From: an uncultured Clostridia bacterium
Lineage (GTDB): Bacteria > Bacillota > Clostridia > Oscillospirales > Ruminococcaceae
Direction of reading: 5' to 3'
Length of the DNA stretch: 64,000 nucleotides
Assembly (NCBI GenBank): GCA_945829235.1
Contig: CALZUA010000007.1
Span: 62,001 to 126,000 of the forward strand
Every line of letters begins with the position of its first letter. The stretch's first letter is position 1. The translations under genes were made by a program, and so were the position numbers. Under the pieces are notes generated by a model. It searched no databases. It was given only the letters and a program-made list of their open reading frames with translations, and had not been told where the DNA came from. This document shows, in pieces, positions 25,318-34,078 of the stretch.

Positions 25318-27460
25318 CTTCAATCGTTCCTTTCTGTTCTATATCTGTATCTGCAAAGTCGAAGTCAATAAAACCGCCGTTTACGTTGACCGACTCGCAT
25401 TTTATTCTGATTTTATCGCCAACCGTGTACAATTTTCCGTTCGGTGCGCCCGTCAAAATAACGCCGTGCGCAACGTCATAATCGCCCATAGGAAGCTTTG
25501 TCACGGAAATCATACCCTCAACCGTGTTTTCAAGGCAAACGAAAATACCGCTCGGAGAAACGCCCGAGATAATTCCGTCAAATTCCTCACCGATATGCTT
25601 TTTCATATATTCAGCCATATAGAAATTCTCGCACTCGCGCTCGCATTTTACGGCGGAAAGCTCGGTTACGCTTGCCTGCTGAGCGTTCTCGAAAGCGAAT
25701 TTCTGGTACTTTTTGACCATTTTTTCGTTGGAGAGCGCATAGACGTAATCGGTGAGAATGCGGTGAATTGACAGGTCGGCAAGTCTGCGGATAGGGGAGG
25801 TGAAGTGCGCGTATTCCGGCATAACCAAGCCATAGTGACCGAGCGGCTGGTCGGAATATTTCGCCTTCATCATTGTCCGCAAAACGATTTTGTTGATGAC
25901 GGAGTACTTCTCGGTACCCTTTGCGTCACGGAGAACCTTTGCCAAATCCGCCGCCGTTGACTTTTCGTTTATGCCCTCGGGATTTACGCCGAGCGCAGTC
26001 AGGGTATCGCCGAGCGTGAGGAGCTTTTCCTCGGCGGGCGGCTCGTGGACGCGGTAAACGAACGGAAATTCTTCCTTCATCGCGAGAGAAGCCGCCGCGT
26101 TGTTCGCCATAAGCATAAATTCCTCGATAACCTTTTCCGCAGTTCCGCGCTCACGCGGCTTTACGTCAACGCAAACGCCGTTTTCATCGGTAATTATTTT
26201 CGCTTCAACGGTATCGATTTCGGGAGCACCACGGTTTACGCGATTTTTCTCGAGAGTTGCCGCAAGCTCAACCATAATTGGAATTCTGTCGATAACCCGC
26301 GCGTATTTCTCCTTAATCTGCTCGTCTGCCGTACCGTCAATAATCTTGTTAACCTCGGAATACACGCCCTTAACGCGGCTTCTGATAACGGTTTTCTCGA
26401 AGCGGAACGAGTTGATTTTGCCGTTTTCGGAAACGTCCATCAGGCAGGAAAAAGCAAGACGGTCAACGTTGGGGTTGAGGGAGCAAATGCCGTTGGAAAG
26501 CTCTCTCGGGAGCATCGGAACAACTTGGTCTGCGTAGTAAATCGAAGTGCCGCGGTAAAACGCCTCTTTGTCGATAGCCGTGCCTTTTTTCACATAGTGC
26601 GAAACGTCCGCGATGTGAACGCCTAGCTTGTAGCCGTTTTCGGTGCGGGAAATAGAAATCGCGTCGTCGATATCCTTGGTATCTGCGCCGTCAATGGTGA
26701 AAATCGGCTCGCCGCGTAAATCAAGTCTGCGGGTGATTTCGTCCTCGTCGGGTTCGTCGATATCGAGCTTCTGCGCCTCCGCGAGAACCTCGTCGGGGAA
26801 CTCGGTGTGAAGCCCGTTCACGAGCATATAAGCCTCGGCACAAGCCTTGGCGTTATCGGAAGAACCGAAGCTGTCCTCGATGCAAACGGTGTGCTCGTAG
26901 TGATGAGCGCCGCGCTTTTTAATCGAGAACGCAACCTTGTCGCCGACCTTGAGCGGCTTTGAACCGGCTTTTGCGATAAAGAGCGGCTCAGCGCACATTT
27001 TGTCGGGGAGAACCATCAGCCGATTACCCTCGGCAACGATAATTCCCGTCTGAAGCGCGCGGCTTTCCTCGAGCACCGCGAGCACAACCGCTTCGGCAGA
27101 CCTGTCCTCGAAAGCCTCGGCAGTTTTCATGGCCAGCACAACATCGCCGGGAATAGCGCCGCGCAAATCCTTGCCGCGAACGAAAAATTCCTCGAAAAGC
27201 TCATCGCTGTCGCGGGTGATAAAGCCGGATTTCGGGTTAATTCTGTTAACTCTCGCCGTGAAATAGCGCTCGAAATCCTTGATTTTCCAAACGCCTTTTT
27301 TGTTGGACAAATCGCCGTATTTTTTCATCTCCGAAAGCGCCTGTTCGAGCTTTTTGGCATTTTTCTTGGTAATTCCGAGCTTTTTCACAAGCTCTTTTTC
27401 GGAAAGACCGTTTTCGTGTTCGTAGAGCGCCTTCAAAACGCTTATTTTAAGACTGTTCAT
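25310..27460 (-). CDS. rnr: Ribonuclease R
   Basis: RNase R is a 3'-5' exoribonuclease that degrades structured RNA. The 716 residues run in the usual order: N-terminal winged-helix region (1-60), cold-shock-like OB domains, the RNB catalytic domain with IDGADTKDIDDAISI, whose Asp residues bind magnesium, and a C-terminal S1 domain (DGIISGVSPSGIFVCL). AGAGGA precedes the ATG by 6-7 bases. In many Firmicutes secG and rnr are neighbours, as here. A hairpin with U tract lies just upstream between secG and rnr, so expression could depend on read-through. Confidence 0.95.
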   Translation of the reverse strand: MNSLKISVLKALYEHENGLSEKELVKKLGITKKNAKKLEQALSEMKKYGDLSNKKGVWKIKDFERYFTARVNRINPKSGFITRDSDELFEEFFVRGKDLRGAIPGDVVLAMKTAEAFEDRSAEAVVLAVLEESRALQTGIIVAEGNRLMVLPDKMCAEPLFIAKAGSKPLKVGDKVAFSIKKRGAHHYEHTVCIEDSFGSSDNAKACAEAYMLVNGLHTEFPDEVLAEAQKLDIDEPDEDEITRRLDLRGEPIFTIDGADTKDIDDAISISRTENGYKLGVHIADVSHYVKKGTAIDKEAFYRGTSIYYADQVVPMLPRELSNGICSLNPNVDRLAFSCLMDVSENGKINSFRFEKTVIRSRVKGVYSEVNKIIDGTADEQIKEKYARVIDRIPIMVELAATLEKNRVNRGAPEIDTVEAKIITDENGVCVDVKPRERGTAEKVIEEFMLMANNAAASLAMKEEFPFVYRVHEPPAEEKLLTLGDTLTALGVNPEGINEKSTAADLAKVLRDAKGTEKYSVINKIVLRTMMKAKYSDQPLGHYGLVMPEYAHFTSPIRRLADLSIHRILTDYVYALSNEKMVKKYQKFAFENAQQASVTELSAVKCERECENFYMAEYMKKHIGEEFDGIISGVSPSGIFVCLENTVEGMISVTKLPMGDYDVAHGVILTGAPNGKLYTVGDKIRIKCESVNVNGGFIDFDFADTDIEQKGTIEDV

Positions 27461-27480
27461 AGAAATTCCTCTTTTGCTTG

Positions 27481-27510
27481 AAAAAAACAGACAGACGCAA
27501 AGCCTGTCTG
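27481..27510 (-). terminator. Terminator or attenuator between secG and rnr
   Basis: On the - strand CAGACAG and CTGTCTG arms with a 9-base loop are followed by seven T. The rnr ribosome site begins about 10 bases further on. Confidence 0.7.
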
Positions 27511-27517
27511 CTTATTT

Positions 27518-27931
27518 TTATTGAGCCGACGAGCTTTCGGCGGAACTCTCCGCTGAACTTTCTGTCGAGCTTTCCGATGAGCTACTCTCCGATGAACTGC
27601 TTCCCGATGAAGCGGAAGAGCTATCGGAAGAAACCTCGCTTACAACGGAAGACTCGCTGGTTGTGTCATCTTTTTTCGAACCGCCCCAGTAAACGTTGAT
27701 GACGTTAACGGCAATTGCCAGCACAAAGAAAATGATTGCCGCAACAACGGTTGCCTTGTTAAGCATAGCCTCCTTGGTTCTGCCGGCATTTTTCTGATAG
27801 AAGCTGTCGGACGAAGAACCCGAAATTGTCTGGGACATCTGCGTCTTTGTGTCCTTTACGAGAACTACAACAACTATAAAAATGCAGGCGATAATCAATA
27901 CAATCGCGCTAATTACTTCAAAAATGCTCAT
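27518..27931 (-). CDS. secG: Preprotein translocase subunit SecG with serine-rich tail
   Basis: SecG is the small accessory subunit of the SecYEG protein-export channel. Of 137 residues the first 90 are canonical: two membrane helices flanking the cytoplasmic loop with QMSQTISGSSSDSFYQKN. About 45 further residues form a low-complexity Ser/Glu-rich tail that most SecG proteins lack. The ATG at 27931 follows GGAGGAAG by 9 bases; the frame stays open further upstream but that stretch contains the promoter. secE is at 35.1 kb. Confidence 0.9.
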   Translation of the reverse strand: MSIFEVISAIVLIIACIFIVVVVLVKDTKTQMSQTISGSSSDSFYQKNAGRTKEAMLNKATVVAAIIFFVLAIAVNVINVYWGGSKKDDTTSESSVVSEVSSDSSSASSGSSSSESSSSESSTESSAESSAESSSAQ

Positions 27932-27976
27932 TTTTATGAACTTCCTCCAAAATGTATAATAATGCAATACTTTGTA

Positions 27977-28005
27977 ATTATACCATACAATTGCAGAAAT
28001 TTCAA
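27977..28005 (-). promoter_or_regulatory. Promoter of secG
   Basis: On the - strand TTGAAA (28005-28000), 17 bases, then TATAAT (27982-27977) with an extended TGG. It is divergent from the promoter at 28072-28100. Confidence 0.86.
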
Positions 28006-28071
28006 GTATTTTTTTAGGAAATTTCAAAAAAATTGTTTATCGAAAACAGTTTTGTGTAAAAACTTAATGTA

Positions 28072-28100
28072 TTGACATTTTGCAAAAAGTGTGGTAAAAT
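28072..28100 (+). promoter_or_regulatory. Promoter of the HAD-FapA unit
   Basis: TTGACA (28072-28077), a 17-base spacer and TAAAAT (28095-28100). The transcript would start near 28107, about 40 bases before the ATG of the HAD gene. Confidence 0.86.
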
Positions 28101-28146
28101 ATATTATGAATGTTTATGTGAATTTTTGGAAAAAGCGGGGTACGGT

Positions 28147-28797
28147 ATGGTTAAGGCGGTAATCTTTGATATGGACGGACTTCTTCTTGATACCGAAAAG
28201 CTGCTGGTGCGGTTCTGGCAGGAGGCGGCTCGGGAAGCGGGCTTTCCGATGACGCGGGAAATCGCGCTGAATATCCGTTCGATGCACCGAAGCTTTGCTA
28301 TACCTTATTTAAAGAGTGTTCTCGGGGAAGATTTTGATTATCTGAAAATCCGTTCAAGGCGAATGGAATTGATGAATGAACACCTTGCGAAACACGGACT
28401 TGAGTTGAAAAAAGGAGCAAAAGAGCTTCTTACATATCTGAATGAGAACAAAATTCCCGCGGCGGTTGCCACGGCAACCGATTACGAGCGCGCCGAAAAA
28501 TACCTGAAAGAAACAGAAATTTTTGGTTATTTTGACAAAATTATTTGTGCGACAATGGTAAAAGTGGGCAAACCACAGCCCGACATCTACATTTACGCCG
28601 CGAGTGAGCTTGGGCTTGAACCGGCGGAGTGCGCGGCGCTTGAGGACTCGCCAAACGGTGTAAAATCCGCGGCATCGGCGGGTTGCAAGACGATAATGGT
28701 TCCCGACCTCACCGAGCCTGAAGAGGAGCTTTTACGCATTATTGCGGCAAAGGCAGGCTCGTTGGACGAGGTAATTGAGATAATTGGAAAAATATGA
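28147..28797 (+). CDS. HAD hydrolase, beta-phosphoglucomutase/phosphatase-like
   Basis: This 216-residue HAD subfamily IA protein has motif I FDMDGLLLDTEK, motif II VATATDYERA, the motif III Lys in KVGKPQPD and motif IV EDSPNGVKSA. That pattern is shared by beta-phosphoglucomutase-like enzymes and 2-deoxyglucose-6-phosphate-type phosphatases; which of these it is cannot be decided. The ATG at 28147 is used because the promoter at 28072-28100 lies inside the longer open frame. GGGGT is a weak ribosome site. Confidence 0.85.
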   Translation: MVKAVIFDMDGLLLDTEKLLVRFWQEAAREAGFPMTREIALNIRSMHRSFAIPYLKSVLGEDFDYLKIRSRRMELMNEHLAKHGLELKKGAKELLTYLNENKIPAAVATATDYERAEKYLKETEIFGYFDKIICATMVKVGKPQPDIYIYAASELGLEPAECAALEDSPNGVKSAASAGCKTIMVPDLTEPEEELLRIIAAKAGSLDEVIEIIGKI

Positions 28798-28830
28798 CAT
28801 TAGACAGCATTTTGAAAGGCAGGTGTTTTT

Positions 28831-30279
28831 ATGGCTGAAAACGTGAATAATAACAGCGAAAACGCAAATAACGACGGAACTGCCGAGAAAAAAGAGGTAA
28901 CCGCTGTTGTGGACTGCCGAATTGACTTGACCGTGGACTCCGGCGGAAAAAGCGTAAACCTCACCGTTCACCCGCCCATTAACGGCGGAAAAGAGCCAAC
29001 TGTTCAGATGGTTAAGGAAGAGCTGAAAAAGAAAAACATTGTTTTTGGTGTTGACGAGAAGACTATAAAGAAAGTTGTTGAGGAGCGGCTTTACGGAGTA
29101 CCGACAAATATTGCCGACTACAAATCCCCGAAAAAAGGCGCGAACGGCTACATCAGCTTCCGCTTTGATAAGGAACACAAGCTGAAGCCTGTTCAGGACG
29201 AGTTTGGCATTGCCGATTACCGCGAGCTGAATTCAATCGTTCCCATTCGCAAAAACGAGGTTGTTGCCGATATCGTTCAGCCCGAGGAGGGAACGCCCGG
29301 CAAGAATGTTTTCGGACAGGATATTCCCGGCGAACCCGGTGTTCCCGCGAAAATTTCTCTCGGCAGAAACACGCTCGTTACAACTGACGGCAAGAATATC
29401 GTTTCGGCGTGTGACGGGCATATTGTGTTCGCGGGCGGCTGTTTTCACGTTGAACAGGCGGTTACGATAAAGACCGACCTCGACATATCCGTTGGTAATA
29501 TCAGCTTTTTCGGCGATGTTCATATCAAGGGTAACGTTATGGAAGGATTTTCCATAAACGCAGGCAAAAACGTGAAAATCGACGGCAGTGTTTTCGGAGG
29601 CGAAATCAGTGCGGGCGGTAATCTTTCGGTTGTCGGCGGGTGCATTAACTCAAAGGTCAACTGCAACGGTGACGCGGATATAGGATTTTGCGAGAACTCG
29701 GAGATTTTTGTCAAGGGCGATATTTCGTCCAAGCAGTTCGCGTTCTGCAATGTTTTCTGCTACGGAAAGCTCACGGCAAAAGGTCCTCGCGGTGTTATCT
29801 CAGGCGGGAAAATCACGTCAATGCACGACATAACCGCCGGCACAATCGGCTCGGAAAAGTACACGCCGACCGAGGTGAATATCGGTGACGGCTCGGTGCT
29901 TTTTGCGAGAAAACGCGAAGCGGAGTCGGATTTGAACGAGGCTTCGCGCATTTACGACCTCTCGATAAAAAACCTCGCGTTCCTCAAGAACCGAAAGAGC
30001 GCGCAGGGCGGCGTGCTGAATGACGAACAGCAACGTCAGCAACGTATTGAAATGCAGAACAAGCTGTTTTACGCGTTGAGAAAAACGGAGCTTCAGGAAC
30101 TGATAGCAAAGCTTGACGAGGACATCAAGGACAGGGACAACCTGAGCGCCGTGTGCAACGGAATTATTTATCCGGGCGTTAAGTTTTGCATAAACTTCCT
30201 CACGCTTGATGTCACCGAAGCGGCGAAGCATTCCCGAGTGACGATTGTAAACGATGTTTTGACTATTTTGCCGATGTAA
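28831..30279 (+). CDS. FapA (DUF342) family protein
   Basis: The 482-residue soluble protein matches the FapA/DUF342 family: an N-terminal Asn-rich start, a KxLxLxVxPP-like strand (VNLTVHPP), DIVQPEEGTPGKNVFGQDIPG, then a parallel beta-helix of short rungs (ISFFGDVHIKGNVMEG, VKIDGSVFGGEISAGGN, GDADIGFCENSEIFVKGD), and a helical coiled-coil before the end. Family members are polymer-like cytoplasmic proteins of poorly known role, reported in connection with sporulation, flagella or cell-shape processes. AGGTG lies 6 bases before the ATG. Confidence 0.88.
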   Translation: MAENVNNNSENANNDGTAEKKEVTAVVDCRIDLTVDSGGKSVNLTVHPPINGGKEPTVQMVKEELKKKNIVFGVDEKTIKKVVEERLYGVPTNIADYKSPKKGANGYISFRFDKEHKLKPVQDEFGIADYRELNSIVPIRKNEVVADIVQPEEGTPGKNVFGQDIPGEPGVPAKISLGRNTLVTTDGKNIVSACDGHIVFAGGCFHVEQAVTIKTDLDISVGNISFFGDVHIKGNVMEGFSINAGKNVKIDGSVFGGEISAGGNLSVVGGCINSKVNCNGDADIGFCENSEIFVKGDISSKQFAFCNVFCYGKLTAKGPRGVISGGKITSMHDITAGTIGSEKYTPTEVNIGDGSVLFARKREAESDLNEASRIYDLSIKNLAFLKNRKSAQGGVLNDEQQRQQRIEMQNKLFYALRKTELQELIAKLDEDIKDRDNLSAVCNGIIYPGVKFCINFLTLDVTEAAKHSRVTIVNDVLTILPM

Positions 30280-30384
30280 ATTTGCTTTGCATTAAGAAAA
30301 ACGAAATATTTCGGCAGTTGTTTTTCATACGATAATACAAAATTTGAAAATGCGGATAGAAAAACATTTCAGCTGGGAGAACAA

Positions 30385-30978
30385 ATGAAGAGTAATATTT
30401 TGATAATTATTGCCGTAGTTTTGGCGGCGCTTGGCGTTATCACTTTGGTGATAATAATCAGCCAGCCGTCCGACAGCGGCACGCCTTCCGGTTTTCATAA
30501 CTCAACGGACAGCATAAGCGTGCCTTATGACAGCGACAATTCACACAATCCCTCCGACAACAGTTCAAATCACCGCCCCGGCGACGGTCACAGCAGTGAG
30601 GTTGCGAAAAATATAGTTTCGATGGCGTACTCGCTGATAAACACGCCGTATGTTGAAAACGGCGCGTCACCCGACGGCTTCGACAACTCGGGCTTTATCT
30701 ATTACGTTATGCGGAAAAACGGCTTCCTTACTTGTCCGAGAGGTACAATCGCGCAGTCCGAGTGGGGAGCTAGGCAGACCTATGAAAATCTTGCGGCGGG
30801 GGATTTGGTGTTCTTCTCCGATGACGGGCAAAGCGATGTAAGCTTCGGCGGAATTTACGTTGGAAACGGCGAGATGATTGCTTGTATAACGCACGATGGT
30901 GAAACCAAGGTCTGGAGCGTTGATATTACTACAGATTATTACCGAAGAAATTTTGTTCGGGGAATTGCCATAAGCTGA
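30385..30978 (+). CDS. NlpC/P60-like protein lacking the catalytic Cys (membrane-anchored)
   Basis: The 197 residues have an N-terminal membrane helix (about 4-26), a Ser/Asp/Asn-rich spacer to about 70, and then an NlpC/P60-like domain. NlpC/P60 enzymes cut peptidoglycan peptides with a Cys-His-His/polar centre. Here the Cys of the DCSGF motif is Asn (GFDNSGF, Asn101, codon AAC at 30685-30687). The His of the HVGIY motif is replaced by Phe (SFGGIYVG). The LAAGDLVFF strand and a later His (ITHDG) remain. It is therefore probably a catalytically inactive cell-wall-binding relative. It follows fapA by 105 bases and ends in a terminator. Confidence 0.78.
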   Translation: MKSNILIIIAVVLAALGVITLVIIISQPSDSGTPSGFHNSTDSISVPYDSDNSHNPSDNSSNHRPGDGHSSEVAKNIVSMAYSLINTPYVENGASPDGFDNSGFIYYVMRKNGFLTCPRGTIAQSEWGARQTYENLAAGDLVFFSDDGQSDVSFGGIYVGNGEMIACITHDGETKVWSVDITTDYYRRNFVRGIAIS

Positions 30979-31000
30979 GAAATGAGTTCTCAGGTTTTTT
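30975..31000 (+). terminator. Terminator after the NlpC/P60-like gene
   Basis: CTGAGAA and TTCTCAG arms with a 5-base loop are followed by GTTTTTT. The stem overlaps the stop codon. Confidence 0.88.
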
Positions 31001-31015
31001 GAAAGGATTTTGAAA

Positions 31016-31981
31016 ATGAAAACGGTTATCATCGACAACAGCCTTTGCACAAACGCTATTTTCGACAACGCAAGCGCCGGCGATATCTGCAATTATATCG
31101 AAATGCTTGCGGCGGCGGGCGTGAAATATGTGGAGCTGGATTTCCGCACCGTTATGAAGCTGCGCGAACTGCCGAAGGGCGTGGGGTATATTTTTCGGCT
31201 GGTTGACCCGATGTTTATGCGGCTGACGGAGGTTTTTGACTTTGATTATGTGCTGATTTCATTTCCCGATTTAAAGAAGAAAATTTCGACAAAAATCCCG
31301 CTTATGCTGGAGCTACCCGTGATGGATAGCCTGCCGGGACGCGCGGTTCGGTTCGCGCAGGCGCAGGTTGACGGGGAAATCGCGCTGGTGCGGCTTTGCG
31401 GGAGCTATGATTTGTTCACGCCCGCAGAAGCGTCGGCTTATGTGATGCGGGTGAAGAATGATGTAACCGTGCCGGTTGATTTTTGCCCGATGAACGCGAA
31501 AAAAACCGCCGTGGATTGCGCGGTGAGGTTCGCTTTTGCAAGCGCGGACAGCGTGACGCTCTCGATGGGTTCAAACGGGAAATTTGCGTCTTTCGAGGAC
31601 TTTGTGTTCACGCTGATGTCGATATACGACACAATTCCGTCCGAGTTGAACGCGGGCGCGATGTGCCGAGCGTCTATTTATAATAAGTATATCTTCAAGA
31701 ATTCCCGCAAGGACAGCGTTCTTCAGCTTATGGAAATTCTTGACAACGACATAAGAATGTTGACAAACGGCGACACGGGCAAAAGGGTGCAGACGAGGGT
31801 TCGCCTGAAGGACGCGCAGTTTATGCGGCAGACTTATGTTTCGGCGGTTGAGAAGATGATGAAAAACGAGGAGCTTACCGAGGATATTTTTGACGAGCTG
31901 TTGAGAGCGGTCAAGAGCACGGGTGCTAGAGTTTTCGCCGATGATATTCTCGCCGACAAGCATAAGGGATTGCTGAATTAA
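31016..31981 (+). CDS. Degenerate HMGL-like (NifV/isopropylmalate synthase-like) TIM-barrel protein
   Basis: The 321-residue soluble protein resembles the HMGL-like barrel of homocitrate and isopropylmalate synthases in layout: IIDNSLCTNAIF where the family has DTTLRDG, then AAAGVKYVELDF, and later VTLSMGSNGKFASFEDFV in the place of the GIGERAGNASLEEV block. The catalytic Arg of LRD is Cys here and no HxH metal motif was seen, so synthase activity is doubtful. This assignment is by eye; an unrelated barrel is possible. The ATG at 31016 has AAAGGA 8 bases upstream, and the gene follows a terminator, with a HAD hydrolase next. Confidence 0.45.
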   Translation: MKTVIIDNSLCTNAIFDNASAGDICNYIEMLAAAGVKYVELDFRTVMKLRELPKGVGYIFRLVDPMFMRLTEVFDFDYVLISFPDLKKKISTKIPLMLELPVMDSLPGRAVRFAQAQVDGEIALVRLCGSYDLFTPAEASAYVMRVKNDVTVPVDFCPMNAKKTAVDCAVRFAFASADSVTLSMGSNGKFASFEDFVFTLMSIYDTIPSELNAGAMCRASIYNKYIFKNSRKDSVLQLMEILDNDIRMLTNGDTGKRVQTRVRLKDAQFMRQTYVSAVEKMMKNEELTEDIFDELLRAVKSTGARVFADDILADKHKGLLN

Positions 31982-32004
31982 ATGGTAAAATTTAGGAGAT
32001 TTTT

Positions 32005-32793
32005 ATGATAAGGCTGATAGCTTCGGATATGGATGGGACGCTTCTCGACAACGAAAAGCGGCTTCCCGAGGACTTTTTTCCCGTTCTTGACGAGCTGATT
32101 GAGAAAAATATCACGTTCACCGTGGCAAGCGGTCGGACCTACAGTGCGCTCGAGCACCTGTTTCCCGAGGAATACCGCGACAAGCTCTCGTTTATCTGCG
32201 ACAACGGCGCGTGTACCGTCTTAAACGGCAAGTTCACAAACGTTTTCCCGCTGGAGCGCGATGTGTACGAAAGGCTGGTTTCGGTCTGCGCGAAAACGGG
32301 GGATTTTATTCTCGTGGTGTGTGCGCAAAGCGGTGTTTATCACCTCGATTTGGGCGAGGAGTTCTCGAACGAGGTCGGGAGATTTTACAAATTCCACACG
32401 CCCGTCACGGATTTTCTTGACGTTAAGGACACGATTTACAAGATTGCCGTGTGTGATAAAAAGGGCACGCTTCACCACGGAAAGCCGTTTCTCGAGGGAA
32501 TTTTCGGCGATGAGCTGAACGTTCAGGCGTCGGGGGAAATCTGGATGGACGTTATGGCGGGCGGCGTGAGCAAGGGAACAGCCCTTCGAGCGCTTCAGAA
32601 AACGCTTGGCGTGACGCGTGAGGAAACAATGGCGTTCGGGGATTATTTCAATGATGTGGATATGCTGGCGGCGGCTGATTTCAGCTTTTGTATGGAAAAC
32701 GGTCACGAGGACGTGAAAAAGCTCTGCCGCTTTATTGCTCCCGACAACAACAGCGGCGGCGTGACGCGCTGTATAAAGAAATACGCGCTTTAA
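32005..32793 (+). CDS. Cof-type HAD-IIB phosphatase
   Basis: This is a second Cof-family phosphatase of 262 residues, paralogous to the gene at 3209. It has motif I ASDMDGTLLDNE, motif II VASGRTYS, a C2B cap with FICDNGACTVL, and motif III/IV AFGDYFNDVDML. The ATG follows TTAGGAG. It sits 23 bases after the HMGL-like gene and 19 before the CorC-like gene, so the four genes 31.0-34.8 kb are probably one transcript. Substrate unknown. Confidence 0.86.
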   Translation: MIRLIASDMDGTLLDNEKRLPEDFFPVLDELIEKNITFTVASGRTYSALEHLFPEEYRDKLSFICDNGACTVLNGKFTNVFPLERDVYERLVSVCAKTGDFILVVCAQSGVYHLDLGEEFSNEVGRFYKFHTPVTDFLDVKDTIYKIAVCDKKGTLHHGKPFLEGIFGDELNVQASGEIWMDVMAGGVSKGTALRALQKTLGVTREETMAFGDYFNDVDMLAAADFSFCMENGHEDVKKLCRFIAPDNNSGGVTRCIKKYAL

Positions 32794-32812
32794 GGAGAGC
32801 GCTTTTTGACCT

Positions 32813-34078
32813 ATGAGTGTTGCAAACATAATAGTAATAGTGGCAATGATAATGTTCTCGGCGTTTTTTTCTGCGTCGGAAACGGCAATTTCGAGCGTTA
32901 ACCGAATTCGCCTGAAAAATATGGCGGACAACGGTCACCGCGGCGCGGCGAGGGCACTCCGAATACTCGGAAAATACGACAAGGCGCTTACGACAATTCT
33001 CATCGGCAACAATATCGTGAACATCGCCTGCTCGTCTATCGCGACAATCGTGTGTATAGCGCTTGTTGGCGAGAAGTACGGCTCGTTGGTTTCGACGATT
33101 GCGACAACGGTTGTCGTGCTGATTTTCGGCGAGGTTATGCCGAAAAGCATTGCCAAAGACCACGCCGAGGGCGTTTGCATCGGGGTTTCCGCGATAATTT
33201 CGTTTTTGATGATAATTTTCACGCCGTTTTCTGCGCTGTTTATTTTGTTGAAAAAAGGCGTGGCAAAGCTGTTTCGGAGCAAAAAGTCCGTTAGCGTAAC
33301 CGAGGAGGAGCTTATCGCAATCATCGATGAAATCGAGGACGAGGGCGTTCTCGAGCAACAGGAGAGCAATCTTGTACGGTCGGCTTTGCTGTTCGATGAA
33401 ACAACGGTTGACGAGATTATCACGCCGCGCGTGCGGATAGTTGCCGCTGAGGTGAACGAGAATGCAACCGATGTCTGCAAAAAGTTTTTGAGTGAGCAGT
33501 ATTCAAGAATGCCGGTTTACGAAAAAACGCTGGACAATATAATAGGTGTAATCAATCAGAAGGATTTTCTCAAGGAGTACGTTGAAAAGCGCGACAAGCT
33601 GATGGTGCGCGATGTTGTTCAGGAAACGGTTTATTTCCCGCACATGCTGAAAATTTCCGAGGTTCTGCGGACAATGCAGAAGAAAAAGTGTCACATGTGC
33701 GTGGTGCTCGACCAACACGGCGGCACGCTCGGAATTGTCACGATGGAGGACTTGCTTGAGGAGCTTGTCGGTGAAATCTGGGACGAGAGCGACGAGGTTA
33801 AAAGCCCGATAACTGCGGTTTCGGACGGCGTTTACGAGGCTTACGGCGAGGTGTCGCTGGGCAGTCTGCGCAGGTATTTCGCGGACAGGGAAATCGAGGT
33901 TGAAATCGACAGCGAAGCGCACACGGTTGCCGGCTGGGTGCTGGAGCTGTTCGGCAGTATCCCGAAAAACGGCGATACAACAAGCTCCGATGGGTTTAAG
34001 GTGACGGTGCTGGAAACGGCGGAGCTGAGGATAAACAAGGTGAGAATTGAGCTGATTTCCGACGAGGTGAAGGATTGA
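32813..34078 (+). CDS. CNNM/CorC (hemolysin-related) membrane transporter
   Basis: The 421-residue protein has an N-terminal DUF21 membrane domain (about 1-170; FFSASETAISSVN, then LIFGEVMPKSIA), a pair of CBS domains (about 190-310) and a C-terminal CorC_HlyC domain. Family members are implicated in magnesium or cobalt homeostasis; the older name hemolysin is not evidence of toxicity. The stop overlaps the TTG start of the NfeD-like gene. Confidence 0.9.
   Translation: MSVANIIVIVAMIMFSAFFSASETAISSVNRIRLKNMADNGHRGAARALRILGKYDKALTTILIGNNIVNIACSSIATIVCIALVGEKYGSLVSTIATTVVVLIFGEVMPKSIAKDHAEGVCIGVSAIISFLMIIFTPFSALFILLKKGVAKLFRSKKSVSVTEEELIAIIDEIEDEGVLEQQESNLVRSALLFDETTVDEIITPRVRIVAAEVNENATDVCKKFLSEQYSRMPVYEKTLDNIIGVINQKDFLKEYVEKRDKLMVRDVVQETVYFPHMLKISEVLRTMQKKKCHMCVVLDQHGGTLGIVTMEDLLEELVGEIWDESDEVKSPITAVSDGVYEAYGEVSLGSLRRYFADREIEVEIDSEAHTVAGWVLELFGSIPKNGDTTSSDGFKVTVLETAELRINKVRIELISDEVKD

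Noticed and set aside
28072-28146. N-terminal extension of the HAD gene to a TTG at 28072 with CxxC-like residues
   Set aside because: The TTG is the -35 box of a consensus promoter and the -10 box follows inside the extension, so transcription starts later.
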